This document shows positions 7,552 through 17,534 of a stretch of 37,823 nucleotides of DNA, piece after piece. The DNA is from Nitratifractor sp. GTDB lineage: Bacteria > Campylobacterota > Campylobacteria > Campylobacterales > Sulfurovaceae. The translations under genes were made by a program, and so were the position numbers. Location: contig WFNP01000064.1 in NCBI GenBank assembly GCA_015488535.1, positions 1 to 37,823 of the forward strand. Direction: 5' to 3'. The notes below the pieces were generated by a model, which was not told where the DNA came from, searched no databases, and worked only from the letters and a program-made list of their open reading frames with translations. Position 1 is the first letter of the stretch, and each line of letters starts with the position of its first letter.

Positions 7552-7974
7552 ATGCTTGACTTACACTTGTCATTAATGATAGTGGTGCTTTTTATCTTTT
7601 TTATTCTACTCGTGCAGCTCAATAACAGGCTATATCGGCCGTTATTGACCTTCATGGATAGAAGAAAAGATACAATAGCCAGGGATATGAAGGAGGCGAG
7701 TTCACTCGGAAGTGATGCCGAAGAGTTGCTAAATGAGGCTAAAGCCAATATAGAAGAGGCAAAAAGCAAATCTGCCAAACTTCGTATGGAAGCTATAGAA
7801 GAGGCAAAGAGTAAAAATCTTGTGGCACTTGAGGCGAAGCAAGATGAGCTTAACAAAGACTATGAAAAGTTTTTGGCTAAGCTTGAGGAGGAGAAAGAGA
7901 CTTTAAAAAGTTCTATACTTTCTCAGCTTCCTCTTATTAAAACCAGTCTCAAAGCTAAATTTAGCCAAATTTAA
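7552..7974 (+). CDS. atpF': ATP synthase Fo subunit b'
   Basis: This 140-residue protein has one N-terminal membrane helix (LMIVVLFIFFILLVQL, about 8-23), then RPLLTFMDRRKDTIARD and a long charged coiled coil to the end. That is the layout of subunit b/b', the peripheral stalk tying Fo to F1. It is directly followed by a second b-type gene, so the stalk is probably a b-b' heterodimer. The start has GAGAGGAG just upstream. It opens the operon atpF'-atpF-atpH-atpA-atpG-atpD-atpC. No atpB (subunit a) lies here, and atpE is 20 kb away. Confidence 0.9.
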   Translation: MLDLHLSLMIVVLFIFFILLVQLNNRLYRPLLTFMDRRKDTIARDMKEASSLGSDAEELLNEAKANIEEAKSKSAKLRMEAIEEAKSKNLVALEAKQDELNKDYEKFLAKLEEEKETLKSSILSQLPLIKTSLKAKFSQI

Positions 7975-7988
7975 ATCAGGAAACAGAT

Positions 7989-8537
7989 ATGAAAAAGAGA
8001 GCGATAATTTATGCGGCATTATTGGTATTGCCGGCATTTCTATTCGGTAATGAAGGGGCAGAAGGTAGTAAATATCTTGCCGTAGCAGGTAGAGAGTACG
8101 ATTTTGTACCCAGAGTTTTCAACTTTTTGATTTTTGTCGGACTTACTTATTATCTGATAGCTGAGCCTGTCAAAAACTTTTTTGTTTCCAGAAAAGAAGG
8201 AATTGCTTCTCAATTGAGTGAAATTGAGAATAGACTTCAAAAGGCAAAAGAGGATAGAGTATCAGCAGAACAAGCTTTGGAAGCCAGTAGAAGAAAAGCT
8301 GAAGAGATAATGAAAGATGCCGAAAAAGAGGTAGAACTCATTAAAGAGCAGTATGCAAAAATGGGTGAGCAGGAGATAGAAAATCTCATAAAGCAGTTCA
8401 ATGAGAAAAAAGAGTTGCAAGAGCGTAAAATGAAAAAAGAGCTTGTAGTCTCTTTACTTGATGAAAACATTTCTACTGATGATATACCTGTTACAGGTAA
8501 AAAAGTAGTTGATATCGTATCTAGAAAGGTGGCATAA
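7989..8537 (+). CDS. atpF: ATP synthase Fo subunit b with N-terminal signal-like extension
   Basis: The 182-residue protein begins with a signal-peptide-like segment (KKRAIIYAALLVLPAFLFG, about 2-20). A second hydrophobic helix follows (VFNFLIFVGLTYYLIAEPV, about 42-60), then a long charged coiled coil (about 65-150). The leader is typical of Campylobacterota AtpF. The coiled coil reaches up to F1 to hold the catalytic head against rotation, pairing with b'. The gene ends TAATG, sharing one base with atpH. Confidence 0.92.
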   Translation: MKKRAIIYAALLVLPAFLFGNEGAEGSKYLAVAGREYDFVPRVFNFLIFVGLTYYLIAEPVKNFFVSRKEGIASQLSEIENRLQKAKEDRVSAEQALEASRRKAEEIMKDAEKEVELIKEQYAKMGEQEIENLIKQFNEKKELQERKMKKELVVSLLDENISTDDIPVTGKKVVDIVSRKVA

Positions 8538-9070
8538 TGGAAGAGTTGATAGCTAAAAGATATGCCAAAGCTCTGATGGATATAAGTGATGAGTCTGCTT
8601 TGAAAGCTGATGTTGAGGCACTTAAAAAGTTGGCATCTACTGTAAATGAAAAAGATGTCAAAGAGTTGGTAGTTTCTCCATTGATATCCAATGATAAAAA
8701 ATTTTCTATTTTGGTAGAGCCATTAAAAGGTAAGATAGGGGATAAGCTTTACAGATTGCTGTCTGTAATGAGTAGTCATGGAAGACTATCTCTTATACCT
8801 TCAGTAGCAGAATTTTTAGAGTATGAGATGAAAAAAGTTACTAACAGCTTTGAAGGTACTTTGCTGAGTGACGGTAGTATAAAAAGAGGAGATATTGCCA
8901 AACTTGAAAAGAGTCTTTCAGATTATACTGGTGCAAATATCAAGTTGATAAATGGTAAAGAGAAGATAGACGGTATTAAGGTCGAGGTGGAAGACCTGGG
9001 TATAGAGCTCAGCTATTCTAAAGAGAGAATAAAAGCCGATTTGTTGGCATTTATTCAGCAGGGTCTTTAA
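8537..9070 (+). CDS. atpH: ATP synthase F1 subunit delta
   Basis: At 177 residues this is a normal-length delta subunit (OSCP), which caps the alpha3-beta3 head and binds the b stalk. The family pattern includes the N-terminal ELIAKRYAKALMDI helix, the central LIPSVAEFLEYEMKK region and the C-terminal beta-rich part ending IKADLLAFIQQGL. The start overlaps the atpF stop by one base, and the gene is followed by 24 bp and then atpA. Confidence 0.93.
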   Translation: MEELIAKRYAKALMDISDESALKADVEALKKLASTVNEKDVKELVVSPLISNDKKFSILVEPLKGKIGDKLYRLLSVMSSHGRLSLIPSVAEFLEYEMKKVTNSFEGTLLSDGSIKRGDIAKLEKSLSDYTGANIKLINGKEKIDGIKVEVEDLGIELSYSKERIKADLLAFIQQGL

Positions 9071-9094
9071 TATACAAAACAGAAAGGAGTAGAA

Positions 9095-10609
9095 GTGGCA
9101 TTAAAATTGCAAGCTGACGAAATCAGTTCAATAATCAAAGAGCGTATCGAAAATTTTGAACTGGATGTCGATATAAATGAAGTAGGTAAGGTAATAGGTA
9201 TCGGTGACGGTATCGCACAGGTTTATGGTCTTAGCAATGTTATGGTTGGTGAGATGGTTGAGTTTGACAACGGTATAAAAGGTATGGTTCTCAATCTTGA
9301 AGAAGCCAGTGTAGGTATTGTTGTGCTTGGTGAGTTTACAGAGATAAAAGAGGGTATGAGTGTAAAAAGACTCGGAACACTTCTTGAAGTGCCTGTTGGT
9401 GATGAAGTAGTAGGAAGAATTGTAAATCCACTTGGTGAGCCAATAGATGGAAAAGGTGCAATCAATGCAAAAGAGCAGAGATTTGTAGAAGAGAAAGCTC
9501 CAGGAATTATGGCAAGAAAGTCTGTTCATGAGCCACTCCAGACAGGTATCAAAGCTATTGATGCACTTGTTCCGGTTGGTAGAGGGCAAAGAGAGCTGAT
9601 TATTGGTGACAGACAGACTGGTAAAACAACTCTTGCAATTGATACAATTATCAACCAAAAAGGTCAAGATGTAATCTGTATTTATGTAGCAATCGGTCAA
9701 AAGCAGTCAACTGTGGCATCTTTGGTGAAAAAGCTTGAAGAGCATGGAGCAATGGATTATACAATTATTGTAAATGCCGGAGCATCAGATCCGTCTGCAC
9801 TTCAGTATCTTGCACCATATGCCGGTGTAACAATGGCTGAGTATTTCAGAGATAACGGCAGACATGCAGTAATCTTTTATGATGATTTGTCCAAACACGC
9901 AGTTGCATACAGAGAGATGTCTTTGATTCTGAGAAGACCTCCAGGTAGAGAAGCATATCCCGGAGATGTATTCTATCTACACTCAAGACTGCTAGAAAGA
10001 GCTGCCAAGCTTAATGATGAGCTAGGAGCAGGTTCTATTACAGCATTCCCAATTATTGAGACTCAGGCTGGAGATGTATCTGCATATATCCCTACAAATG
10101 TCATCTCAATTACTGATGGTCAGATATTCTTGGAGACTGACTTGTTCAACTCTGGTATCAGACCGGCTATTAATGTGGGTCTGTCTGTATCAAGAGTCGG
10201 TGGTGCTGCTCAAATCAAAGCTACAAAGCAGGTATCAGGAACACTTAGACTTGATTTGGCTTCATACAGAGAGCTTCAGGCGTTTGCCCAGTTTGCAAGT
10301 GATTTGGATGAGCATAGTCGTCATCAGCTTGAGAGAGGTACAAGAATGGTTGAAGTTCTTAAACAGCCTCCATATGCACCAATTCCTGTAGAGAAGCAGG
10401 TTATAATTATTTTTGCAGGTACAAAAGGTTATCTTGATGATATTCCGGTAGCATCTGTTACAAAATTTGAGGCTGAACTATATCCGTTTATGGATAGTAA
10501 ATATCCTAAAATTCTTGAGAAAATCAGAGAGAGTAAAAAAATAGATTCTGAAACAGAAGAGGAATTGAAAAAAGCACTTGAGGATTTCAAATCCCAATTC
10601 GTAGCATAA
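9095..10609 (+). CDS. atpA: ATP synthase F1 subunit alpha
   Basis: The 504-residue alpha subunit carries non-catalytic nucleotide sites and forms the hexameric head with beta. It shows the Walker A GDRQTGKT near residue 170, [18 protein letters not shown], the [10 protein letters not shown] motif and the SRVGG(A)AQ segment. The N-terminal beta-barrel and C-terminal helical domain are complete. The start is GTG at 9095, preceded by a strong AAAGGAG. No frameshift or missing residue is visible. Confidence 0.97.
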   Translation: MALKLQADEISSIIKERIENFELDVDINEVGKVIGIGDGIAQVYGLSNVMVGEMVEFDNGIKGMVLNLEEASVGIVVLGEFTEIKEGMSVKRLGTLLEVPVGDEVVGRIVNPLGEPIDGKGAINAKEQRFVEEKAPGIMARKSVHEPLQTGIKAIDALVPVGRGQRELIIGDRQTGKTTLAIDTIINQKGQDVICIYVAIGQKQSTVASLVKKLEEHGAMDYTIIVNAGASDPSALQYLAPYAGVTMAEYFRDNGRHAVIFYDDLSKHAVAYREMSLILRRPPGREAYPGDVFYLHSRLLERAAKLNDELGAGSITAFPIIETQAGDVSAYIPTNVISITDGQIFLETDLFNSGIRPAINVGLSVSRVGGAAQIKATKQVSGTLRLDLASYRELQAFAQFASDLDEHSRHQLERGTRMVEVLKQPPYAPIPVEKQVIIIFAGTKGYLDDIPVASVTKFEAELYPFMDSKYPKILEKIRESKKIDSETEEELKKALEDFKSQFVA

Positions 10610-10620
10610 AAGGCTGAATT

Positions 10621-11505
10621 ATGGCTAGTTTGAAAGATATCAAACGAAAGATAAAGAGCGTTAAAGGCACAGGCAAGACGACTAGAGCTATGAAACTAGT
10701 CTCTTCTGCCAAACTAAAAAGAGCTGAAGAGCTTGCAAAACGCTCCAAGGTATATGCTCAGAAAATTACTGAGATGATTGATGAGATTGCACTTAATATC
10801 TCCAAATCTGAAAAATCGTTGGATAACAGATTTTTCAAGAGTGTGGAGAATCCAAAGGTAGTTGATATCGTATTTATTACTGCCGATAAGGGATTGTGTG
10901 GTGGATTTAACTCTCAGACAATTAAAAAAGTCAATCAGTTGAAAGATGAGTATGAAGCTCAGGGTTCAACTGTCAGACTTAGAGCAATTGGTAAAAAAGG
11001 TGTAGCATACTTCAAATTCAACAGAATTGAGATGCTCAATGAGATAGATGGTCTGAGTTCAGCACCTGATTATCAAAAAGCTGCCTCATTTATCAATGAG
11101 TGTATTGCTGATTATTTGACAGGTAAAAGTGATAAAGTAGTCATTGTGCATAACGGATATGTAAATATGATTACTCAAGAGATAAGAGTTGATGAAGTAT
11201 TACCTGTTGATGCAAGTAAAATTACAGCAAAAGAGAGTACAGGTTCTGAGCTGGAGCTTGAGCCTGATGATGACGATACACTGCTTGAGGCATTGGTGCA
11301 AAGATATATAGAGTATATTATGTATTATGCTCTTATAGATTCACTTGCAGCTGAGCATGGTGCCAGAATGCAGGCAATGGATGCAGCTACAAATAATGCC
11401 AATGATATGGTGAAGAGTTTGACTGTGGCATATAACAAAGCCAGACAAGAAGCAATTACGACAGAGTTGATAGAGATTATCAGCGGTGTCGAATCAATGA
11501 AATAA
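10621..11505 (+). CDS. atpG: ATP synthase F1 subunit gamma
   Basis: Gamma is the rotating central shaft. The 294-residue product has the family N-terminus (LKDIKRKIKSVKGTGKTTRAMKLVS), ITADKGLCGGFNSQ in the Rossmann-like part, and the C-terminal helix with ARMQAMDAATNNANDM. A short acidic insert (ELELEPDDDDT, about 210-220) sits in the middle domain. It lies 11 bp after atpA and 15 bp before the atpD ATG. Confidence 0.96.
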   Translation: MASLKDIKRKIKSVKGTGKTTRAMKLVSSAKLKRAEELAKRSKVYAQKITEMIDEIALNISKSEKSLDNRFFKSVENPKVVDIVFITADKGLCGGFNSQTIKKVNQLKDEYEAQGSTVRLRAIGKKGVAYFKFNRIEMLNEIDGLSSAPDYQKAASFINECIADYLTGKSDKVVIVHNGYVNMITQEIRVDEVLPVDASKITAKESTGSELELEPDDDDTLLEALVQRYIEYIMYYALIDSLAAEHGARMQAMDAATNNANDMVKSLTVAYNKARQEAITTELIEIISGVESMK

Positions 11506-11511
11506 AAATAG

Positions 11512-12927
<1,416 letters not shown>

Positions 12928-12944
12928 GCCTTAAAGGAATCAGT

Positions 12945-13331
12945 ATGAACACAATGAAGCTAGAGATTGTGACCCCTACGGGTCTCATCTTTGATGGCGA
13001 TGTGAAAATGGTTACTCTACCGGGTAAAGAGGGTGAGTTTGGTGTGCTTCCTCAGCACGCCCAGCTCGTATCTCTACTAGATGCCGGTTTGATAACCATC
13101 CAAAATGCCCGGGGCGGTGAAACTATCGTCGCTATCAATGGAGGCTATGTCAAAGTAGATGAGAATAAAGTCAGCTGTATTGTAGATGGTGCAGTATTGA
13201 TTAGTGATGAGAGTGGTGTAGTAGCAGAAAAACTTGAAGAGGCAAAAGAGTTATTGCAAAAAGCTCAAACTTCTGATGTCGCCATTGCTACTGCTGTTGG
13301 CAAAGTAGAATCTATCAAAAAATCTTTGTAA
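12945..13331 (+). CDS. atpC: ATP synthase F1 subunit epsilon
   Basis: Epsilon binds gamma and the c-ring and can inhibit ATP hydrolysis through its C-terminal helices. The 128-residue protein has LEIVTPTGLIFDGDVKMV, LPGKEGEFGVLPQHA and IAINGGYVKV of the N-terminal beta-sandwich. It then has a short helical tail (AEKLEEAKELLQKAQ). AAAGGA precedes the ATG. It ends the ATP synthase cluster and abuts exbB. Confidence 0.95.
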   Translation: MNTMKLEIVTPTGLIFDGDVKMVTLPGKEGEFGVLPQHAQLVSLLDAGLITIQNARGGETIVAINGGYVKVDENKVSCIVDGAVLISDESGVVAEKLEEAKELLQKAQTSDVAIATAVGKVESIKKSL

Positions 13332-13332
13332 A

Positions 13333-13917
13333 GTGAATTTTTTTACTTTTTTTTCCGATTATCTCGGAGCGGGTGGTGCTGTCACATATATAGTAGTGGG
13401 CAGTCTCACCCTCTTTTTTATATACTCAATATGGATTTTTACATATAGATACAGAGTTGTTTCAAGGCATTTGGAGATAGAGTCCAAATCTTTGACAAAG
13501 CTCTATATGGGACTCTCTGATAATGTATCTAAATATTCTATTTTAAGAACATATATCAACAAGGTAGATAATATCAAAAAGTCTATGCTAGACGCTGCTG
13601 TCAATGATACAGTAAGAAGTGCCACCAGTGGATTGACACATCTGTCTATAATAGCATCTATTTCACCTTTTATAGGATTGTTTGGGACTGTTGTGGGAAT
13701 ATTACAGGCTTTTTCCAAGCTTTCCACGCAAAGCAGTGCTGCTATGTCTGTAGTGGCACCTGCAATCAGTGAAGCATTGGTAGCTACCGCAATGGGGATA
13801 TTTGTGGCAATCTTTGCATATACATTCAATCTGCTTCTTAAAAGAAAGGCTTATGAGTTACAGTCTATTTTGCAGTCTCAGGTAGATATTTTGATGGCAA
13901 TAGATGGAGAGGATTAA
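13333..13917 (+). CDS. exbB: ExbB/TolQ/MotA-family proton channel protein
   Basis: This 194-residue inner-membrane protein has a first membrane helix (about 15-37), a cytoplasmic part, then two more helices. These carry the family hallmark SIISPFIGLFGTVVGI-like stretch (here SIISAS-type: LSIIASISPFIGLFGTVVGIL) and SEALVATAMGIFVAIFAY. With the ExbD-like partner it converts proton-motive force into motion of a TonB/TolA-type protein. The start is GTG at 13333, two bases after the atpC stop, with a poor ribosome-binding site, so translational coupling to atpC is likely. In this position relatives are named exbB or tolQ; sequence alone does not separate them. Confidence 0.85.
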   Translation: MNFFTFFSDYLGAGGAVTYIVVGSLTLFFIYSIWIFTYRYRVVSRHLEIESKSLTKLYMGLSDNVSKYSILRTYINKVDNIKKSMLDAAVNDTVRSATSGLTHLSIIASISPFIGLFGTVVGILQAFSKLSTQSSAAMSVVAPAISEALVATAMGIFVAIFAYTFNLLLKRKAYELQSILQSQVDILMAIDGED

Positions 13918-13919
13918 TT

Positions 13920-14306
13920 TTGTTCGAGTGGGATGAAAATCCGGATTTGAATATTACTCCTTTTGTGGATGTGATGCTTGTCTTGATGTCTGTTTTGATG
14001 GTGACTGCACCTGTAGTGATATATAAAGAGAATATCAATCTGCCAAAAGGCACAAAAAGCACCAAAGTCAAAAAAAGACCTGATTTGAATATAAGGCTTG
14101 ATAATAAAAGAATAGTGCATTTTCAAGGCAAAAGCTATCCTTTAAATAGTTTTAGAAAACAGTTTGTCAAAAAATCTGTAAAAATATCTCTTGATAGGAC
14201 TATCTATATAAGTGCAGACAAAGAGTTGAGATATGAAGATGTGATGTATCTCCTGCGAACTCTAAAGTTCATCGGATTTAGTAAAGTTTCTCTTCTTACA
14301 GAATGA
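13920..14306 (+). CDS. exbD: ExbD/TolR-family protein
   Basis: A 128-residue protein with one membrane helix near the N-terminus (VDVMLVLMSVLMVTAPVVI, about 14-32). It is preceded by the family motif PDLNITPFVDV, whose Asp is the proton-carrying residue. The rest is a periplasmic domain with strands ending SKVSLLTE. The start is TTG at 13920, supported by AGAGGA seven bases upstream. It overlaps the next gene by four bases (ATGA). Confidence 0.88.
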   Translation: MFEWDENPDLNITPFVDVMLVLMSVLMVTAPVVIYKENINLPKGTKSTKVKKRPDLNIRLDNKRIVHFQGKSYPLNSFRKQFVKKSVKISLDRTIYISADKELRYEDVMYLLRTLKFIGFSKVSLLTE

Positions 14307-15007
14307 ATAGAGATAAACTCTTTGCCACTATAGTAACGGCTCTTACGATACTTTTTGTATCTCTATTATTACTTTTTGTATTTAAAAGCAAGAGTGATAA
14401 TGTATCTAAACATTTTATTTCAAAAAGAGGAGAAGCCATAGCTGTATCTTTGGCTTCATCATCTACAAAAAAGTCATCTAAAGCCAACATACACAAAAGA
14501 ACAAAAGTCAAAAAAAAGAGATATCACAAAAAGATAAAAAAACACAAAACAAGAGTCAAACATAAAAAGCCGATAAAACATAAAAAAATAGTAAAACAGA
14601 AAAATAAAACAACTCATAAGGTAAAAAAAACCAATCCTGTAAAAAACAAAAAGATAGAAGCTAAAAAGTTATTCTCTTCAATCACGGATAAAAGCAGTTT
14701 AAACAAAAACAGTGTGGATAAAAAAGAGGGTGAGGGTAGAGGTGAGATAAACAGATATCTTGCCAAGATTGAAAAGAGGCTCAGAAGTTGGCCGGCACAG
14801 AGAGATTTTGCAGGTGAAGAGATAGATGTCAGACTCAAGATATACCCAAATGGCAAGTTTGACTACAAGATTATGAAATACTCCAGAAACAGTGAATTTA
14901 ATAATGCTTTAATTTCATATTTGGATGATTTGAAAAGATTTGGTTTTGGTCCGCATAAAGGGGGCAGAGCCTATGAGATAGAGGTTGAATTTATAGCTCA
15001 CAATTAA
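14303..15007 (+). CDS. TonB/TolA-like energy-transducing protein
   Basis: The 234-residue protein has a short cytoplasmic start and one membrane helix (about 10-29: TALTILFVSLLLLFVFK). A very Lys/His-rich linker spans about 60-125 (HKKIKKHKTRVKHKK and similar). The C-terminal domain from about 150 (LAKIEKRLRSWPAQRDFAGEEIDVRLKIYPNGKFDYKIMKYS) resembles the TonB/TolA C-terminal fold. It would span the periplasm and be driven by the ExbB/ExbD pair encoded just before. Whether it serves TonB-dependent uptake or the Tol-Pal system cannot be read from the sequence. The tolB and pal genes that often follow in Campylobacterota are missing here. Confidence 0.75.
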   Translation: MNRDKLFATIVTALTILFVSLLLLFVFKSKSDNVSKHFISKRGEAIAVSLASSSTKKSSKANIHKRTKVKKKRYHKKIKKHKTRVKHKKPIKHKKIVKQKNKTTHKVKKTNPVKNKKIEAKKLFSSITDKSSLNKNSVDKKEGEGRGEINRYLAKIEKRLRSWPAQRDFAGEEIDVRLKIYPNGKFDYKIMKYSRNSEFNNALISYLDDLKRFGFGPHKGGRAYEIEVEFIAHN

Positions 15008-15028
15008 AAATCAGAGATTGGAACATAT

Positions 15029-15736
15029 ATGCAAAAATCAGATAAAGACGGATTATATAGAGTAATATTTTCCCGTAGAGATGTAAGAAGAGAGTTTTTG
15101 GCAGATGAGATAGATAATGAGACAATTAGCAAAATACTGTATGCCGCTCACTATGCACCATCTGTTGGATTTATGCAACCGTGGGACTTTATTGTAATCA
15201 AATCAAGAGAGATTCGAGAACAGGTATATAAAATATTTCAAAAAGCAAATGCTGAAGCATCTGAAATGTTTGATGGCAAAAGAGCAAAACTATATAACTC
15301 TCTCAAACTTGAAGGTATCTTGGATGCTCCTGTAAATATATGTGTAACCTGTGACAGAGACAGAAGAGGCAGTGTAGTGCTTGGCAGGACTCATCAGATG
15401 CAGATGGACAGATACAGTGCAGTGTGTGCTGTGCAGAATCTGTGGTTGGCAGCTCGTGCAGAGGATTTGGGTGTGGGTTGGGTGAGTATTTTGGATGAAA
15501 AGAGTCTCAAAGATGTGTTGCAAATCCCTGATAATATAGATATTATTGCCTATTTGTGTATAGGAAAAGTAAGCCATTTTCAAGATACTCCGGATTTGCA
15601 GAGATTTAAATGGCAGGATAGGGAAGAGTTGGAAAAGTTGGTTCATATTGATATGTGGAATAGTAATATTGATGATGAGTTGATAGAGAGTATCAAGGCA
15701 AACAAAAAATTTCCTCAGCAATATAGCTCCAATTAA
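15029..15736 (+). CDS. bluB: 5,6-dimethylbenzimidazole synthase BluB
   Basis: BluB uses O2 to convert reduced FMN to 5,6-dimethylbenzimidazole, the lower ligand of vitamin B12. The 235-residue protein belongs to the nitroreductase superfamily. It shows BluB-type segments: FSRRDVRREF, AAHYAPSVGFMQPW, LKLEGILDAPVNICVTCDRD and LWLAARAEDLGVGWVSILD. A plain nitroreductase is the alternative, but the last segment and length favour BluB. GGA lies before the ATG. It follows the TonB/TolA-like gene by 21 bp and could share its transcript; no cobalamin genes are near. Confidence 0.85.
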   Translation: MQKSDKDGLYRVIFSRRDVRREFLADEIDNETISKILYAAHYAPSVGFMQPWDFIVIKSREIREQVYKIFQKANAEASEMFDGKRAKLYNSLKLEGILDAPVNICVTCDRDRRGSVVLGRTHQMQMDRYSAVCAVQNLWLAARAEDLGVGWVSILDEKSLKDVLQIPDNIDIIAYLCIGKVSHFQDTPDLQRFKWQDREELEKLVHIDMWNSNIDDELIESIKANKKFPQQYSSN

Positions 15737-15783
15737 GCCAAATTGACTAAAATATAACAAAACTAAATAAAGGATATAATAGA

Positions 15784-16263
15784 ATGAAGATAGTAGTAAT
15801 TCAAGGACCAAATCTAAATATGCTTGGCGTGAGAGAGCAACACATCTACGGACCTATGAAGTTGGAGCAAATTCATGAGCAGATGAAAAATTTTGCAAGT
15901 GATAATGGTATAGAGATAGAGTTTTTTCAAAGCAACTTAGAGGGTGAAATTGTAGATAGAATACAGGAGTGCCTCGGTGATGCTGATGGTATTATTATGA
16001 ATCCGGCAGCTTATTCTCATACATCAATAGCTATCAGAGATGCAATAGCAGCTGTTCAGTTGCCCGTAATTGAGGTGCATATAAGTAATATTCATGCAAG
16101 AGAAGAGTTTAGAAGACACTCAATTACTGCTGAAGTTTGTGCCGGAGTAATTGCCGGTGTAGGACCTTTTGGTTATCATTTGGCAATGGTGGCAATGACT
16201 CAGATATTCAATGAGATGAGAGCCGCACAAGAGATGCAAAAAGCTCAACAGCAACAAGCATAA
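15784..16263 (+). CDS. aroQ: type II 3-dehydroquinate dehydratase
   Basis: AroQ dehydrates 3-dehydroquinate to 3-dehydroshikimate in the shikimate pathway. The 159-residue protein has [17 protein letters not shown], with the catalytic Tyr on the flexible lid. It also has [16 protein letters not shown] and [17 protein letters not shown], all typical of the dodecameric type II enzyme. The tail is Gln-rich (MQKAQQQQA). AAAGGA precedes the ATG. An inverted-repeat element begins 11 bp after the stop. Confidence 0.95.
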   Translation: MKIVVIQGPNLNMLGVREQHIYGPMKLEQIHEQMKNFASDNGIEIEFFQSNLEGEIVDRIQECLGDADGIIMNPAAYSHTSIAIRDAIAAVQLPVIEVHISNIHAREEFRRHSITAEVCAGVIAGVGPFGYHLAMVAMTQIFNEMRAAQEMQKAQQQQA

Positions 16264-16273
16264 ATAAGTGATG

Positions 16274-16405
16274 TTACGCATATAACTTGAGATAACTATA
16301 ATTTAGTGCAATTTACTTTGGGAGTGGGGCTTTAGCCCCCACAGATAGCAAGGCTTTTATACTAGTTATTGTAGAAGATTGCTTAATATCGTTTTATATG
16401 CGTAA
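16274..16405. mobile_element. miniature inverted-repeat element, copy 2
   Basis: The 132-bp element has perfect 12-bp terminal inverted repeats, TTACGCATATAA at 16274-16285 and TTATATGCGTAA at 16394-16405. A GC-rich hairpin GTGGGGCTTTAGCCCC(C)AC lies inside at 16324-16342. It has no coding frame. Its right end shares about 20 bases with the left end of the element at 1448-1606. No clear target-site duplication is visible. It sits right after the aroQ stop. Confidence 0.65.
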
Positions 16406-16424
16406 GCTCAGTAAATAATCATAA

Positions 16425-16444
16425 AAAGAGAGATTTATCTCTTT
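16425..16444 (+). terminator. AT-rich hairpin upstream of the M24 peptidase gene
   Basis: AAAGAGA and TCTCTTT pair around a six-base loop, followed by GTTATC. It could end aroQ transcription past the inverted-repeat element, but the stem is AT-rich and lacks a strong T-run. Confidence 0.25.
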
Positions 16445-16501
16445 GTTATCTTCTGTATGTTCTACCAATTCTATCTGTAATTAAATTCTAAAAGGGGTAA
16501 A

Positions 16502-17524
16502 ATGGCTTATATACACAAAGATGAGAGTGCATTATATTATGAGTGCGGATATTCATGTGATAATGCGATATTTTTAAAAAGTGGCAGTGATGCATGGTTT
16601 GTGACTGATGGCAGGTATGAGACAGAAGCCAAGAGCAGTATAAAAAATGCCAATGTAGTAATAACGCATGATATTGTCTCTCAAACTCTGAGTATTATAA
16701 AAAAGCACAAAATCAAAAAGTGTTATTTTGACCCAAAAGAGTGGAGTGTAGCGGCATTTCAAAGATTATCAGTTAGTAAATGCCGTTTTATTCCAAATAT
16801 TGATATGTCTCATAAGAAGAGATTAATAAAAAGTAACAAAGAGATAAAGCTCCTTGACAAAGCAGCAAAAGTTGGAGCCAAATCATTTGACAAATGTGCT
16901 AAATTTTTTGCAAATGATGGCATAGGATTGAGTGAGAAGAGATTGGCATTTGAGGCTGAAAGGATACTCAGAGACAGTGGCAAAAGAGGGCTTAGTTTTG
17001 AGCCTATTGTAGCTATTGGCTCAAACGCTGCACTGCCTCATGCCGTGCCTACAGACAGAGTGCTAAAAAGTGGTAATTTACTTTTGATGGATGCAGGGAT
17101 AAAATACAAAAGATACTGCTCCGATAGGACTCGCACAGCAGTAGTGGATAAAGATTTTATTTTTGATTATTCTCAATCATTTGGCAGGAAAAAAATCCAA
17201 AAGGCTTATGATACAGTATTAAAAGCTCACGACAAGGCTATAGAGAAAGCAAGAAGTGGAATGAGAGCCAAAAAGATAGATTTAATAGCAAGAGAGGTGA
17301 TAGAAAAAGCCGGATTTGGTAAATATTTTGTCCATTCAACCGGACACGGTGTGGGGTTGGATATCCATGAGATGCCTTATATATCATCAAGAAATTCACA
17401 AAGAATAGATGATAATATGGTATTTACAATTGAACCAGGTATCTATATCGCAGGTAAATTTGGAATCAGGATAGAAGATACAGTCGTAATGGAGAATGGA
17501 AGAGCCAGAGTCCTGGGACTCTGA
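16502..17524 (+). CDS. M24-family aminopeptidase (Xaa-Pro type)
   Basis: The 340-residue metallopeptidase has a short N-terminal creatinase-like domain (about 1-115) and the pita-bread catalytic domain. The five metal ligands can be placed: Asp in LLMDAGI, Asp in YCSDRTRT, His in STGHGVGLDIHE, Glu in FTIEPGIY and Glu in IRIEDTVV. It probably removes N-terminal residues next to proline, so PepP or PepQ are both possible names. AAAGGGG precedes the ATG. The aroQ-M24 peptidase-folK order is usual for the phylum, but the element at 16274-16405 and the HicA-like gene interrupt it here. Confidence 0.88.
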   Translation: MAYIHKDESALYYECGYSCDNAIFLKSGSDAWFVTDGRYETEAKSSIKNANVVITHDIVSQTLSIIKKHKIKKCYFDPKEWSVAAFQRLSVSKCRFIPNIDMSHKKRLIKSNKEIKLLDKAAKVGAKSFDKCAKFFANDGIGLSEKRLAFEAERILRDSGKRGLSFEPIVAIGSNAALPHAVPTDRVLKSGNLLLMDAGIKYKRYCSDRTRTAVVDKDFIFDYSQSFGRKKIQKAYDTVLKAHDKAIEKARSGMRAKKIDLIAREVIEKAGFGKYFVHSTGHGVGLDIHEMPYISSRNSQRIDDNMVFTIEPGIYIAGKFGIRIEDTVVMENGRARVLGL

Positions 17525-17534
17525 GGTATATAAA

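Noticed and set aside
9128-9700. 190-codon open frame on the minus strand inside atpA
   Set aside because: It is antisense to a fully conserved ATP synthase alpha subunit, and its Cys/Thr/Tyr-rich translation resembles no protein. It arises from atpA codon bias.
15290-15811. 173-codon minus-strand open frame over bluB
   Set aside because: It overlaps a well-matched BluB gene and the aroQ start, and its translation is low-quality (His/Tyr/Ile-rich) without motifs.
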